Positions 1 to 7,575 of a stretch of 21,230 bases of DNA are shown piece after piece; positions within the stretch are counted from its first letter, which is position 1; every line of letters starts with the position of its first letter. The position numbers and the translations under genes were made by a program. The notes under the pieces were generated by a model. The model saw only the letters and a program-made list of their open reading frames with translations. It did not search any database and had not been told where the DNA came from. This DNA is from JBEGQX01 sp041180805 (GTDB lineage: Bacteria > Planctomycetota > Planctomycetia > Gemmatales > Gemmataceae). The stretch lies in contig JBEGQX010000036.1 of assembly GCA_041180805.1 (NCBI GenBank), forward strand, positions 1 through 21,230. The letters run 5' to 3'.

Positions 1-980
1 AGCAGTTCATTCGACCAAAGAGAAAATCCAAGATGTTCCAGCAAGGCCAGGATTCGATCGGTGGTTTCAGGTTTCAAATAGTCCATTAGCCGGGAATAAA
101 TCACATCCAACGCAATGCCGATGGCCACTGCTTCCCCGTGACGAAGGCGATATTCAGTCAATTGTTCCAGCTTGTGGGCCGCCCAGTGGCCGAAGTCTAA
201 TGGCCGGGCGCTTCCAAATTCGAAAGGATCGCCACTGGTGGCAATATGGTTTGCATGCAGTTCGGCACAACGATAGATCAGGCGCTTCATCGCAGCGGGT
301 TCAAAATCCCGGAGCGCGTTGGCATCTTGTTCGATACTTTCAAAGAAGTGCCTGTCACGGATGCAGGCCACTTTCACTGCCTCGACGTAGCCGCCACGCT
401 TATCTCTTGGCCCAAGTGTGGTTATGAACTGAAAGTCATTGATAACGGCAAAAGGTGGAACAAAGGTTCCGATGAAGTTTTTCTTGCCGAAGGCGTTGAT
501 GCCGTTCTTCACCCCAACGCCTGAATCGTCCTGACTGAGTGTGGTGGTGGGAATCCGAACATGGCGAATGCCCCGATGCGCTGTTGCTGCCGCCAGGCCA
601 ACCATATCCAGTAAGGCACCACCGCCTACACAAATCAGGTAGGAATGCCTGTCGATATGGTGTCGATCAATCTGTGATTGAATTTCGGAAACATGAAAAT
701 AGGCGTTCTTGCATTTTTCCCCACCTTCAAGAAGTATGGGGGGGCAAACCAGCAAAAGATCCCTGGGATGGCTTGCAAAGTACAATTGAATGTTTCCGAC
801 CAGAGAGGGCATCGCCCGGGAAAGTCCCTCGTCCACAATCAAAATTGCCTTGCGTGGTGGCCTATTCTCACCATTTACAAGAACATCCCTTAAAAGGGGG
901 TTTTGGGTATCGAACACATTCTCCGTGAAATGAATCTGATGCCTGAAATGAACCGTGATTTGTTTTTCGATTCGTGACAT
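1..980 (-). CDS. eboD: EboD-like sugar-phosphate cyclase (3-dehydroquinate synthase superfamily), 3' end cut by window edge
   Basis: Read directly from the minus strand; 326 residues are visible and the frame stays open through base 1, so roughly 60-70 C-terminal residues are missing relative to the ~390 usual in the family. The NAD-binding GGGALLD motif is at residues 119-125. The substrate loop reads DDSGVGVKNGIN (151-162), where shikimate-pathway dehydroquinate synthase has DSSVGGKTGIN. The metal ligands are present: Glu200 in GGYVEAVK, His265 in LDFGHWAAHK and His281 in RHGEAVAIG. The altered loop and the N-terminus (HFTENVF, then NPLL) match EboD proteins as I remember them; in cyanobacteria the ebo cluster serves scytonemin-precursor trafficking, and elsewhere its role is unknown. 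The enzyme would cyclise a sugar phosphate in the cytoplasm. The substrate is not deducible, and an ordinary AroB is less likely. The ATG at 980 has no strong Shine-Dalgarno site and the frame is open further upstream, so the start rests on family alignment. Confidence 0.85.
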   Translation of the reverse strand, partial: MSRIEKQITVHFRHQIHFTENVFDTQNPLLRDVLVNGENRPPRKAILIVDEGLSRAMPSLVGNIQLYFASHPRDLLLVCPPILLEGGEKCKNAYFHVSEIQSQIDRHHIDRHSYLICVGGGALLDMVGLAAATAHRGIRHVRIPTTTLSQDDSGVGVKNGINAFGKKNFIGTFVPPFAVINDFQFITTLGPRDKRGGYVEAVKVACIRDRHFFESIEQDANALRDFEPAAMKRLIYRCAELHANHIATSGDPFEFGSARPLDFGHWAAHKLEQLTEYRLRHGEAVAIGIALDVIYSRLMDYLKPETTDRILALLEHLGFSLWSNEL

Positions 981-999
981 ATGATTGGAAGGCCTTTTT

Positions 1000-1029
1000 A
1001 CACGAATCTTCGGGAGGTTGAATTCGTGT
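1000..1029. repeat. 8-bp inverted repeat in the leader of the EboD-like gene
   Basis: ACACGAAT (1000-1007) and ATTCGTGT (1022-1029) are perfect reverse complements separated by 14 bases. On the minus strand the repeat lies between the proposed -10 box (1034-1039) and the ATG at 980. It is followed by A-rich rather than T-rich sequence, so it is not a terminator for that strand. An operator at the transcription start or a leader hairpin are both possible; function is inference. Confidence 0.4.
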
Positions 1030-1033
1030 GGAT

Positions 1034-1062
1034 ATTTTAATTCTAAAAGGGCTGGTCAGCAA
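1034..1062 (-). promoter_or_regulatory. Putative sigma-70-type promoter for the EboD-like gene
   Basis: On the minus strand TTGCTG (1062-1057) and TAAAAT (1039-1034) are separated by 17 bases, placing a start near 1027 and a leader of about 47 bases. It lies in the 135-base gap after the upstream small secreted protein, so the cyclase could be transcribed separately from the sulfatase group. Based on two hexamers only. Confidence 0.35.
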
Positions 1063-1115
1063 TGATGCCGTTAAAAAAAGGATCTTTGCCAGGGGAAGTT
1101 CAATCAAAACTGATT

Positions 1116-1595
1116 TTAATACCCATCCAAGGCTTGGAACCAGTCGTGAACAAAGTGGCGTGCATCAGGAGTGTTTTTTAGATCAGCCGGCATATCCATG
1201 CTGCCGGACTTGTAAACAATGTTTTCCAGGGCCCAGTTACCCTTTAGCTGCCGGAAGATTGCCTTCCATTCAATGAAGGAATCGGAATCGGTTTCAAAGC
1301 GTGCTTTTTCGGCTAATTCCTTGGTTTCGAATTCCCCGGTGTTTTTGACCCGGGCGCTGTATTTCACGATCGCAAGATAGGGGATAACTTCATTTCCGGT
1401 CTTTGCTGTTTCTATGTTGTAAGAAGTAAGTTCAAACTTTCTCCGGAAGAAAAAAATCTTTTCCCCCCTGGCAACCGGAATAACTCGCTCTGGGGTTCCA
1501 TTACGTTTGATCTTCTCAAAAGTATTTATGATGGTGGAAGTATCCACAGGCTCCGCATGAACCATCAACAGGCTGGCAATGATGACGGCATTCAT
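1116..1595 (-). CDS. Small secreted protein of unknown function
   Basis: 159 residues. A short hydrophobic N-terminus (about residues 2-14, ending at HAEP) looks like a Sec signal peptide, giving a mature protein of about 145 residues. The ATG at 1595 is preceded by AGGGA at a normal distance. The mature part is mixed alpha/beta in character, with a charged segment around residues 85-110 (ETKELAEKARFETDSD) and an aromatic C-terminal end (HFVHDWFQALDGY). I recognise no family or catalytic motif. It lies 58 bases downstream of the sulfatase on the same strand and is probably cotranscribed with it, so an envelope or periplasmic role near those enzymes is plausible but unproven. Composition and a proper ribosome binding site argue that it is a real gene. 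Confidence 0.75.
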   Translation of the reverse strand: MNAVIIASLLMVHAEPVDTSTIINTFEKIKRNGTPERVIPVARGEKIFFFRRKFELTSYNIETAKTGNEVIPYLAIVKYSARVKNTGEFETKELAEKARFETDSDSFIEWKAIFRQLKGNWALENIVYKSGSMDMPADLKNTPDARHFVHDWFQALDGY

Positions 1596-1653
1596 GTTCT
1601 GATCCCTGTGTTGAATTCCATTAATGGATTGCTGTCCAACATTATACTATTCA

Positions 1654-3471
1654 TCAATTCTTTAATGTAAGCTCAACCAGACGAACATCCATCACACCTT
1701 CACCGGGAATATCGCTTGCTTTTAATTTTAGAAGGCCCCGGCCTTTTTCCATTTTCAGCGTTCCGAGTCTTAAAGGACGAAATTCCTTCATGATGGACTC
1801 GGCTGGCGGCCGGGGAATAGTGTCCTGATTGGTATACAAAGGTGGATCCCATGCCGGGCCAACTTTGCCTTGAATCTTATTGTTCAAAAAGCCCAGTTCT
1901 ATGGTTGCGCCGGCATCTTTTTCCCTGCAGGTGTAGTGGATCACAACATCATAATTTCCCGGGGTGTTTACCTCGATATCCCAAGTGATGAAATCTTCCT
2001 TGGATTTCCAGTTTACAAAGTAAGAGCAGTTGGGCGCTGGTGCACTACGCTTGATTCCTCCATGGGAGATACCATCCCGCGCGGGAAGAGTGGTGACCGG
2101 AAATTCAGGATAGCCAACAGGAAAAGGCCTGTCATCGGCGGGAATGCCAAGTTTTTTGCCAAGCCCTTTGCCCTTGGCTTCCGCCTTGGTGGCAGGGGTG
2201 TCTGCCAGGCCATAAACTTCTTTCCGCCAAGAGGTCACGGCATCTTTCAGCCTTTTGGCCACGACGGTATTTTCGCTGGCGATGTTTTTTGTCTGACCGG
2301 GGTCTTTCACCATATCGTAAAGAGCGTCCGTGTTGTCCAGGCGATGTTGCTGGGTGCGAACGCTGACATTCCCATTGAAGGCGGAAAAGATCATGCGTTC
2401 TGGTAAAGGCTTGCCTTTAAGTGCCTCGGAAAGATCGATGCCATCCAATGGCTTGTTGCCAACCCTGCTAACCCCAGTCATACCACATAGTGTGGGAAGT
2501 AGATCGATGGCACCGGAAATCTGTCCCATGGTAGTGCCGGGTTTAAAATCACCCGTGGGCCATTTTATAAAGCAGGCGGACCGCACGCCTCCTTCATCCG
2601 TGGTGCCTTTTCTGCCTTTCATGCCGCCATTAAATCGCCAGGTATTTGGGCCGTTGTCCGAAAAATAAATTACGATGGTGTTGCGATCCAGCTTTAGTTC
2701 CTGAAGCTTTGCCAGCACTCTTCCGACATTCCAATCCAGGTTTTCCATCATCGCCAGGGCGCATCGGGTTTCTGGAAGAATTTCCCTGCCACCTTCATGG
2801 GAGCGAAGCGGAATCGGGTGATCCTTGAATTTCTGCCAGAAGCTGTCGGGAACGGCCCAGGGAGAATGGGGTGTGTTGAAGGCGATATAGGTAAAAAATG
2901 GTTTTGACCTGTTGGCTTCCATGAAGGAGATGGCGTGACTGGTGAAATCGTCGCTGGTATATCCCTTGCCACGAATTGCCTGACCGTTATGGTCCAGGGG
3001 AGGATCGAAATATTCGCCCCAGTGGCCGGATGTAAAGCCATAATATTCCTGAAAACCACGGGCATTCGGGTGGTAAGGCCATTGGCTGCCGTTGTGCCAT
3101 TTGCCAAAGGCCCCAGTGGCATAGCCAGCGTTGGCGAAAGCATTCGCGATGGTTTTCTCATCCAGGTTCAATCGTTCCTGACCTGTGGATACGCCCCTGA
3201 CACCACAGCGGGGATGATATCTACCGGTAAGGAATTCCGCCCGTGTGGGTGAACAAACCGGGCAGACATAGAAGCGATCCAGGGTGACACCCTGTTTTGC
3301 AATCGAGTCAATATTAGGAGTATTTAGATTGCTGTTGCCGTTGATGGAATAATCACCCCACCCGGAGTCATCTGCGAGAAAGACGACCACATTTGGCTTG
3401 TCCGCAAAAACAGAGGTGGCAGTTGTCATCAAGACAACCGCCACCAGTGGTGAAATCATGTTGAATCTCAT
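1654..3471 (-). CDS. Secreted type I sulfatase (arylsulfatase family) with C-terminal beta-sandwich-like domain
   Basis: 605 residues with a Sec signal peptide (about 1-23, ending VFADKP). The alkaline-phosphatase-like fold carries the expected sulfatase residues: metal-binding Asp34-Asp35, the maturation motif CSPTR at 73-77 (Cys73 would become formylglycine), GKWH at 123-126, His202 in NTPHSP, and Asp272-Asn273 in FSDNGP. It should hydrolyse a sulfate ester in the periplasm after activation by a formylglycine-generating enzyme, which is not in this window. The last ~125 residues (481-605) are a separate region resembling the carbohydrate-binding-type beta sandwiches often appended to planctomycete sulfatases. 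The start overlaps the stop of the upstream oxidoreductase by one base (TAATG), which points to translational coupling. Substrate (glycan, steroid or lipid sulfate) cannot be read from the sequence. Confidence 0.95.
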   Translation of the reverse strand: MRFNMISPLVAVVLMTTATSVFADKPNVVVFLADDSGWGDYSINGNSNLNTPNIDSIAKQGVTLDRFYVCPVCSPTRAEFLTGRYHPRCGVRGVSTGQERLNLDEKTIANAFANAGYATGAFGKWHNGSQWPYHPNARGFQEYYGFTSGHWGEYFDPPLDHNGQAIRGKGYTSDDFTSHAISFMEANRSKPFFTYIAFNTPHSPWAVPDSFWQKFKDHPIPLRSHEGGREILPETRCALAMMENLDWNVGRVLAKLQELKLDRNTIVIYFSDNGPNTWRFNGGMKGRKGTTDEGGVRSACFIKWPTGDFKPGTTMGQISGAIDLLPTLCGMTGVSRVGNKPLDGIDLSEALKGKPLPERMIFSAFNGNVSVRTQQHRLDNTDALYDMVKDPGQTKNIASENTVVAKRLKDAVTSWRKEVYGLADTPATKAEAKGKGLGKKLGIPADDRPFPVGYPEFPVTTLPARDGISHGGIKRSAPAPNCSYFVNWKSKEDFITWDIEVNTPGNYDVVIHYTCREKDAGATIELGFLNNKIQGKVGPAWDPPLYTNQDTIPRPPAESIMKEFRPLRLGTLKMEKGRGLLKLKASDIPGEGVMDVRLVELTLKN

Positions 3472-5033
3472 TACTTGCGAATCCTGCCACGAATTTTGGC
3501 AAGTAAAGGATGACGGATTTCCTCAACCTCGCCGGTAGCTTCCGCTTTGGCTACACCCTTGTTGCCAACCTCGGGAAGTTCGAAACCCTTGCGATACTTG
3601 CGGGTGAACAGGAGATTTGCGTCGGCATCCGTGGAAAGTTCTGTTTTCGGGTCTAAGTTCAGGGTCTTGCCAAGATAGAACTTGGTGGCGTTGAAATCGA
3701 TTCCGCTTTCCTTCAGATAGCCTTCAAAACTTTCCAGTGTCTGGGTGACATGTTTGTCGTTGGAAAATTCACTTGGTCGGGTTCCAGAAGGTGCAACCTT
3801 GCCCATGCGGTAGGAAACATTACCCAAATGGGCCAGCGCGCTGGAGAGGTGGCCGTCTTCAATATCCAGGTGCAGATCCTTGTAATTGCGACTGCGAATG
3901 GCTTTTACAAAATTAGCGAAATGCTGCTGATATTGCCCGCCACTCCATTTGCCCAATTCATTGCCCTTGTAATCGAAGGCAACCCCGGAAGTGTAGTTGG
4001 GGCCTACCACATAGCCTTCGGTACCGAACCATATGTTGCTTGCACCATTCAAAGGTCCACCTTTAAGGCCGAATGTGACCGGGGTTTTAATGGGAAGACC
4101 ACGCACATCCGAGATGATCATGGCGTCATCCCATTTGAAAATGCTGACTTGGCAGTTAGCCACGTTACCGTTGTCGGTATAGCCTAAACGGCCGCCCAGG
4201 CTGATCACCTGTTTGGGAAGTTCTTGTTTGCCCAGCGCCCAGCGTGCCTTGTCAAGTTCATGGGGATTTTGGTTGCCCAAGTCGCCGTTGCCGGTTTCGA
4301 ATACCCAGTGCCAGTCATAATGAAGTCGCTTGCGCTTTGGAACCACTTTTTCTGAAGGTCCTGCCCAAAGGTCAAAATCCAGACCTTCAGGAATGGGGGC
4401 TTCGGTGTTCACCATGCCAATACTATCCCGACGCCGATAGCAGATGGCGCGGGCAACGTTTACTTTGCCAATCTTACCACTCTTGATAAAGTCCAGGGTT
4501 TCTCTCATGCCGGTCATGCTGCGGCTTTGAACACCCATCTGGCACATACGACCAAGCTTGCGGGCCCATTCGGTCATAACCCGACCTTCACGGACATTAT
4601 GGCTGCATGGTTTTTCAACATAGACATCCTTGCCCGCCTGCATGGCCCATACTGCCATCAGCGCATGCCAGTGGTTTGGTGTTGCAATCGAAACGGCATC
4701 AATATTCTTGTCTTCCAGAAGCTTGCGAACATCTTTCTCGTAGCGTGGTTTGTGTTTCAGGTCTTTGAACTTGGAAACATGTTTTTGGTAGGCTGCGGGG
4801 TCACAATCACATACGGCAACCAGGTCTACATCGGGGTTTTTCAGCCACTCTCCCAAGTGGCTTCCGCCTTGACCGTTCACGCCGATAACCGCAACACGAA
4901 TTTTTTCGTTGGCCCCAACTTTGCGTGCCTGTGCCACCTCTTCCCGGGCCGTGGAAATTGGTATATTGGCCAATGAAACTGCAGCCGCTGCCAAAGCTGT
5001 TTCCACAAAGTCACGCCTGTTCATGCTCATCAT
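3471..5033 (-). CDS. Tat-exported Gfo/Idh/MocA-family oxidoreductase
   Basis: 520 residues. The N-terminus has a twin-arginine signal (NRRDFV at 5-10, then an Ala-rich hydrophobic stretch to about 23), implying export already folded with its NAD(P) cofactor. The Rossmann fold follows (VIGVNGQGG at 49-57, then an acidic DCDP at 76-79), with the family's EKP motif at 140-142 (VYVEKPCSHN) and the predicted catalytic-site segment DLGNQNPHELD at 251-261. Such proteins reduce or oxidise sugars, inositols or related carbonyl substrates; exported versions are greatly expanded in planctomycetes and mostly uncharacterised. AGGAG at 5037-5041 serves either the ATG at 5033 (3-base spacing) or, more comfortably, the one at 5030. 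The gene ends one base into the sulfatase start, so the pair is likely coordinately translated and may act on the same substrate. Confidence 0.93.
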   Translation of the reverse strand: MMSMNRRDFVETALAAAAVSLANIPISTAREEVAQARKVGANEKIRVAVIGVNGQGGSHLGEWLKNPDVDLVAVCDCDPAAYQKHVSKFKDLKHKPRYEKDVRKLLEDKNIDAVSIATPNHWHALMAVWAMQAGKDVYVEKPCSHNVREGRVMTEWARKLGRMCQMGVQSRSMTGMRETLDFIKSGKIGKVNVARAICYRRRDSIGMVNTEAPIPEGLDFDLWAGPSEKVVPKRKRLHYDWHWVFETGNGDLGNQNPHELDKARWALGKQELPKQVISLGGRLGYTDNGNVANCQVSIFKWDDAMIISDVRGLPIKTPVTFGLKGGPLNGASNIWFGTEGYVVGPNYTSGVAFDYKGNELGKWSGGQYQQHFANFVKAIRSRNYKDLHLDIEDGHLSSALAHLGNVSYRMGKVAPSGTRPSEFSNDKHVTQTLESFEGYLKESGIDFNATKFYLGKTLNLDPKTELSTDADANLLFTRKYRKGFELPEVGNKGVAKAEATGEVEEIRHPLLAKIRGRIRK

Positions 5034-5192
5034 TTTCTCCTGGGGATCAGACCCCCGATAATCTCAAAATCACGAATGGTTTATGGTTTCATTCCTTGGA
5101 AAACTTTAATCCAATGGATTGCCAAAGGAAAACAAAATAATCTTTTCAGTGGCTTGGAAAATGTTGCCGGATTCCGAATTTGAGGTTCGATT
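5034..5192. promoter_or_regulatory. Divergent intergenic region between oxidoreductase and GDPD genes
   Basis: These 159 bases must hold the promoters for both the minus-strand oxidoreductase-sulfatase group and the plus-strand phosphodiesterase. I could not fix convincing -35/-10 pairs on either strand. A near-central palindrome, AATCCA-A-TGGATT (5108-5120), and a smaller one, TTCCTTGGAA (5093-5102), are candidate operator half-sites. The GDPD ATG is preceded by GAGG at a 7-base spacing. Confidence 0.35.
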
Positions 5193-6026
5193 ATGAAAAT
5201 CATAAAGCTGTTGCTGCTGCTATCTATTGTGAACATGGCTTTTGTCGGGGGATTTCTTGGGGCTCAGGAAGGGAACAAAGTTCCCAAGGTAGTTGGTCAT
5301 CGTGGTTTGATGTTTCAGGCTCCGGAAAATACTCTTGCCGGCTTTGAAGCCTGCATGAACCTAAGACTTGGTCTGGAACTGGATATTCAGAGGACCAAGG
5401 ATGGCGTTCTAGTGCTAATGCATGATTCCGAGGTGAACCGGACCACTAATGGAAAAGGCAAAGTCAGCGAAATATCCCTTGCTGAATTGAAGAAGTTGGA
5501 TGCCGGGTCATGGTTCGATCCAAGCTTTGGAGGGGAAAGAGTTCCCACTTTTGAAGAATTTCTGCTGCGGTTTGCCAGGCACAGCAATTCCAATCCGCTG
5601 GTTTGTGTGGATGTGAAGATTGATGATGAACAACTGGTTGAAGACATGGTTGGCCTGGCGCGTAAACATCATGCGTTGGAATACTTGATGTTTATAGGAA
5701 GAACCATTACTGAGGCTGGATTTCGCGAAAGACTTAAAAAGGCAGATGCAAAGGCCAGGGTGGCCAGACTTGCTCAAACTTCCGCGGAACTGCCAGCCGC
5801 TTTGGAAGACCCACTTGCGGATTGGATCTATGTGCGATTTATACCAACAGGCCAAGAGGTGAACAAAATCCACCAGAAGGGTAAGAAGGTGTTTGTGGTT
5901 GGGCCGCTGGTGGCGGGAAACCTGCCTGAAAACTGGCATAAGGCAAGGAATTCTGGCGCGGATGCCCTTCTGACAGATTTCCCCTTGGAATGTGTTAATT
6001 CCTGGCGCAAGGGTAAAGACAAGTAA
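5193..6026 (+). CDS. Secreted glycerophosphodiester phosphodiesterase (GDPD family)
   Basis: 277 residues with a signal peptide (about 1-24, cleavage near GAQ-EGN). The GDPD signature is intact: GHRG at 35-38 (His36 and Arg37), APENT at 43-47, the metal ligands Glu62 and Asp64 in LELDIQ, and the second catalytic His77 in LMHD. An acidic-lysine pair, Asp140 and Lys142 in VDVKID, sits where the family has its third metal-binding strand. It should split glycerophosphodiesters, or polymers built from them, to glycerol-3-phosphate and an alcohol in the periplasm. GAGG lies 7 bases before the ATG. It is divergent from the oxidoreductase-sulfatase pair and its stop lies only six bases from the end of the convergent ceramidase-like gene, leaving no room for a normal terminator. 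Confidence 0.93.
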   Translation: MKIIKLLLLLSIVNMAFVGGFLGAQEGNKVPKVVGHRGLMFQAPENTLAGFEACMNLRLGLELDIQRTKDGVLVLMHDSEVNRTTNGKGKVSEISLAELKKLDAGSWFDPSFGGERVPTFEEFLLRFARHSNSNPLVCVDVKIDDEQLVEDMVGLARKHHALEYLMFIGRTITEAGFRERLKKADAKARVARLAQTSAELPAALEDPLADWIYVRFIPTGQEVNKIHQKGKKVFVVGPLVAGNLPENWHKARNSGADALLTDFPLECVNSWRKGKDK

Positions 6027-6032
6027 GCGGAA

Positions 6033-7535
6033 TTATCGGTGAAATAACTTTCTGCCCAAGAGTTTTCTTTTGCGGGCCGGTTCTGTGGCATCTGTCGATT
6101 GACCTGGTTTTAATTCCGCGGTCATCTCAAACAGTTGTGCCAGCATTTTGTCCGAAGCCATTTTTTCAAGCCGATTGGTTCCAATCCAGGTTTCATAGCC
6201 CCCCAATTCGTGGTGCCTGGGAGTGGGCAGATAACCATAATAGCCATGCGCCAGCGAAACCATCCAACCTGTGTTTTGGCTGGTTTTATTCTTGTAATCC
6301 AGGCCTATCTCGCAGAATACCTCACAAGGCATGGTACCGATGGTGTGATTGCCAATCCTTAAGACTTGCAAGGGCATCGGTGCCTGTTCCGGATAATCTT
6401 TCATACCGTTCACCCTTTGAGCATAGATGGCGGAGAGATTTCCCTTGGCGGGATCCTTGCTTTTGTCAGCAAGGGTTTCGGTGGCCCAGGCAAGATCGTT
6501 AGGTGTTGGCCTTCGTAATCCAATCAAGGGTTCACGATATCTGGCATCCAGGCTCACATAAGACTTGTAGCTCAACTTCTTCGCCGCATCTGCCACCTTG
6601 GTTGCAACGTCGTTGGCTACGAATTGGATTTGTTCGTAGGGCATTTGTCTTCCCCGGGGGGTTCGAAAGTTAATGTTGTTGATGTCCCCGCTTGTGCCGT
6701 TGGCCATCATGGCCACGAAGGGAGTTTTTGAATTCTTGTTGCCAACCATTTCCAACAATCGGTTGCAATACTCCCCGTAGTAATCCGAGGAAACATCACC
6801 ATTGCCAACTCCCCCGATATAGTGCAGGGAATAGGTGGAGAAGATGGAGATCATGTTGCCATTGGGTTCACGAACCGAGATAAAGCGAATACCCGGGTCG
6901 GTGGGTCCAGCCGGTTCCACTAGATCCGGATTCCCGGCGCCAGGATTCATTTTGACTTTATCGAAGGTTCCAAAAGGGTTGGCGGGCATTTTGCCATCCT
7001 TCAGGTACCATCTGCGATTGAACACATGTTCGGGGACATCCACATTACCCATGGCGATTTCTGCCGGCCGGAGGTTGATATTGGCCTTGCGAACTCCATC
7101 CACAATTCTCTTGGTAACCAGTTCCTGATAATTATCCAGGGTTTGTTTGATGGCGCGGGGATTGGAACCCAAGGCGCTGCCAGCGGAATGGGTGTGGGTG
7201 GCGCTGATCAGAATATGAGACTTGGGAATTCCCAGTTCTTTTTCAATGCGCAGCCTTGCCTCATCGCTTACCTGCCTGGCGATTCCCAGCAGGTCGCAAA
7301 CCACAATTGCCAGCTTCGTGGATCCATCGTCCAGGACCAGACAGCGCGCATTTAATTCATCGTGAATTCGGGTTGCAGGAAATGGGACAAAACCTCCAAC
7401 GATGGCAGCACCAAGGGGCGAAGTGATTTCGCTGGTGGCCGCACCGGCACGGAACACCTTTTCTGATTGTGCAAAGGAAAAGCCTGAGTGCAAAACCAGT
7501 GCCATAAAAGCTGCAGGAATTAAAGTGGTTCTCAT
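6033..7535 (-). CDS. Neutral/alkaline ceramidase-like secreted amidase
   Basis: 500 residues from the ATG at 7535; the frame is open further upstream but that extension lies inside the preceding gene and lacks a signal peptide, whereas MRTTLIPAAF begins a good one (about 1-23). The neutral ceramidase N-terminal fold is recognisable: zinc-type motif THTHSAG (113-119), HYIGG (238-242), NGTSGD (279-284) near the position of the nucleophile loop, Glu405 in PCEVF, and GYYGYLPTP (431-439) followed by GGYETW. Ceramidases hydrolyse the amide of N-acyl sphingosines. This protein is shorter than the ~650-residue bacterial enzymes and appears to lack the C-terminal immunoglobulin-like domain. Planctomycetes have many such short paralogs of unknown substrate, so the activity is a family-level inference. 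It starts 40 bases after the PQQ-like gene, probably in one operon. Confidence 0.88.
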   Translation of the reverse strand: MRTTLIPAAFMALVLHSGFSFAQSEKVFRAGAATSEITSPLGAAIVGGFVPFPATRIHDELNARCLVLDDGSTKLAIVVCDLLGIARQVSDEARLRIEKELGIPKSHILISATHTHSAGSALGSNPRAIKQTLDNYQELVTKRIVDGVRKANINLRPAEIAMGNVDVPEHVFNRRWYLKDGKMPANPFGTFDKVKMNPGAGNPDLVEPAGPTDPGIRFISVREPNGNMISIFSTYSLHYIGGVGNGDVSSDYYGEYCNRLLEMVGNKNSKTPFVAMMANGTSGDINNINFRTPRGRQMPYEQIQFVANDVATKVADAAKKLSYKSYVSLDARYREPLIGLRRPTPNDLAWATETLADKSKDPAKGNLSAIYAQRVNGMKDYPEQAPMPLQVLRIGNHTIGTMPCEVFCEIGLDYKNKTSQNTGWMVSLAHGYYGYLPTPRHHELGGYETWIGTNRLEKMASDKMLAQLFEMTAELKPGQSTDATEPARKRKLLGRKLFHR

Positions 7536-7575
7536 GGAAGTTAGCCCTTTGGGTTTTGAATTAGGTGTTAGAGGT

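Noticed and set aside
200..928. Several plus-strand open frames near the left edge
   Set aside because: They are antisense to the well-supported EboD-like cyclase, whose metal ligands and NAD motif are intact on the minus strand.
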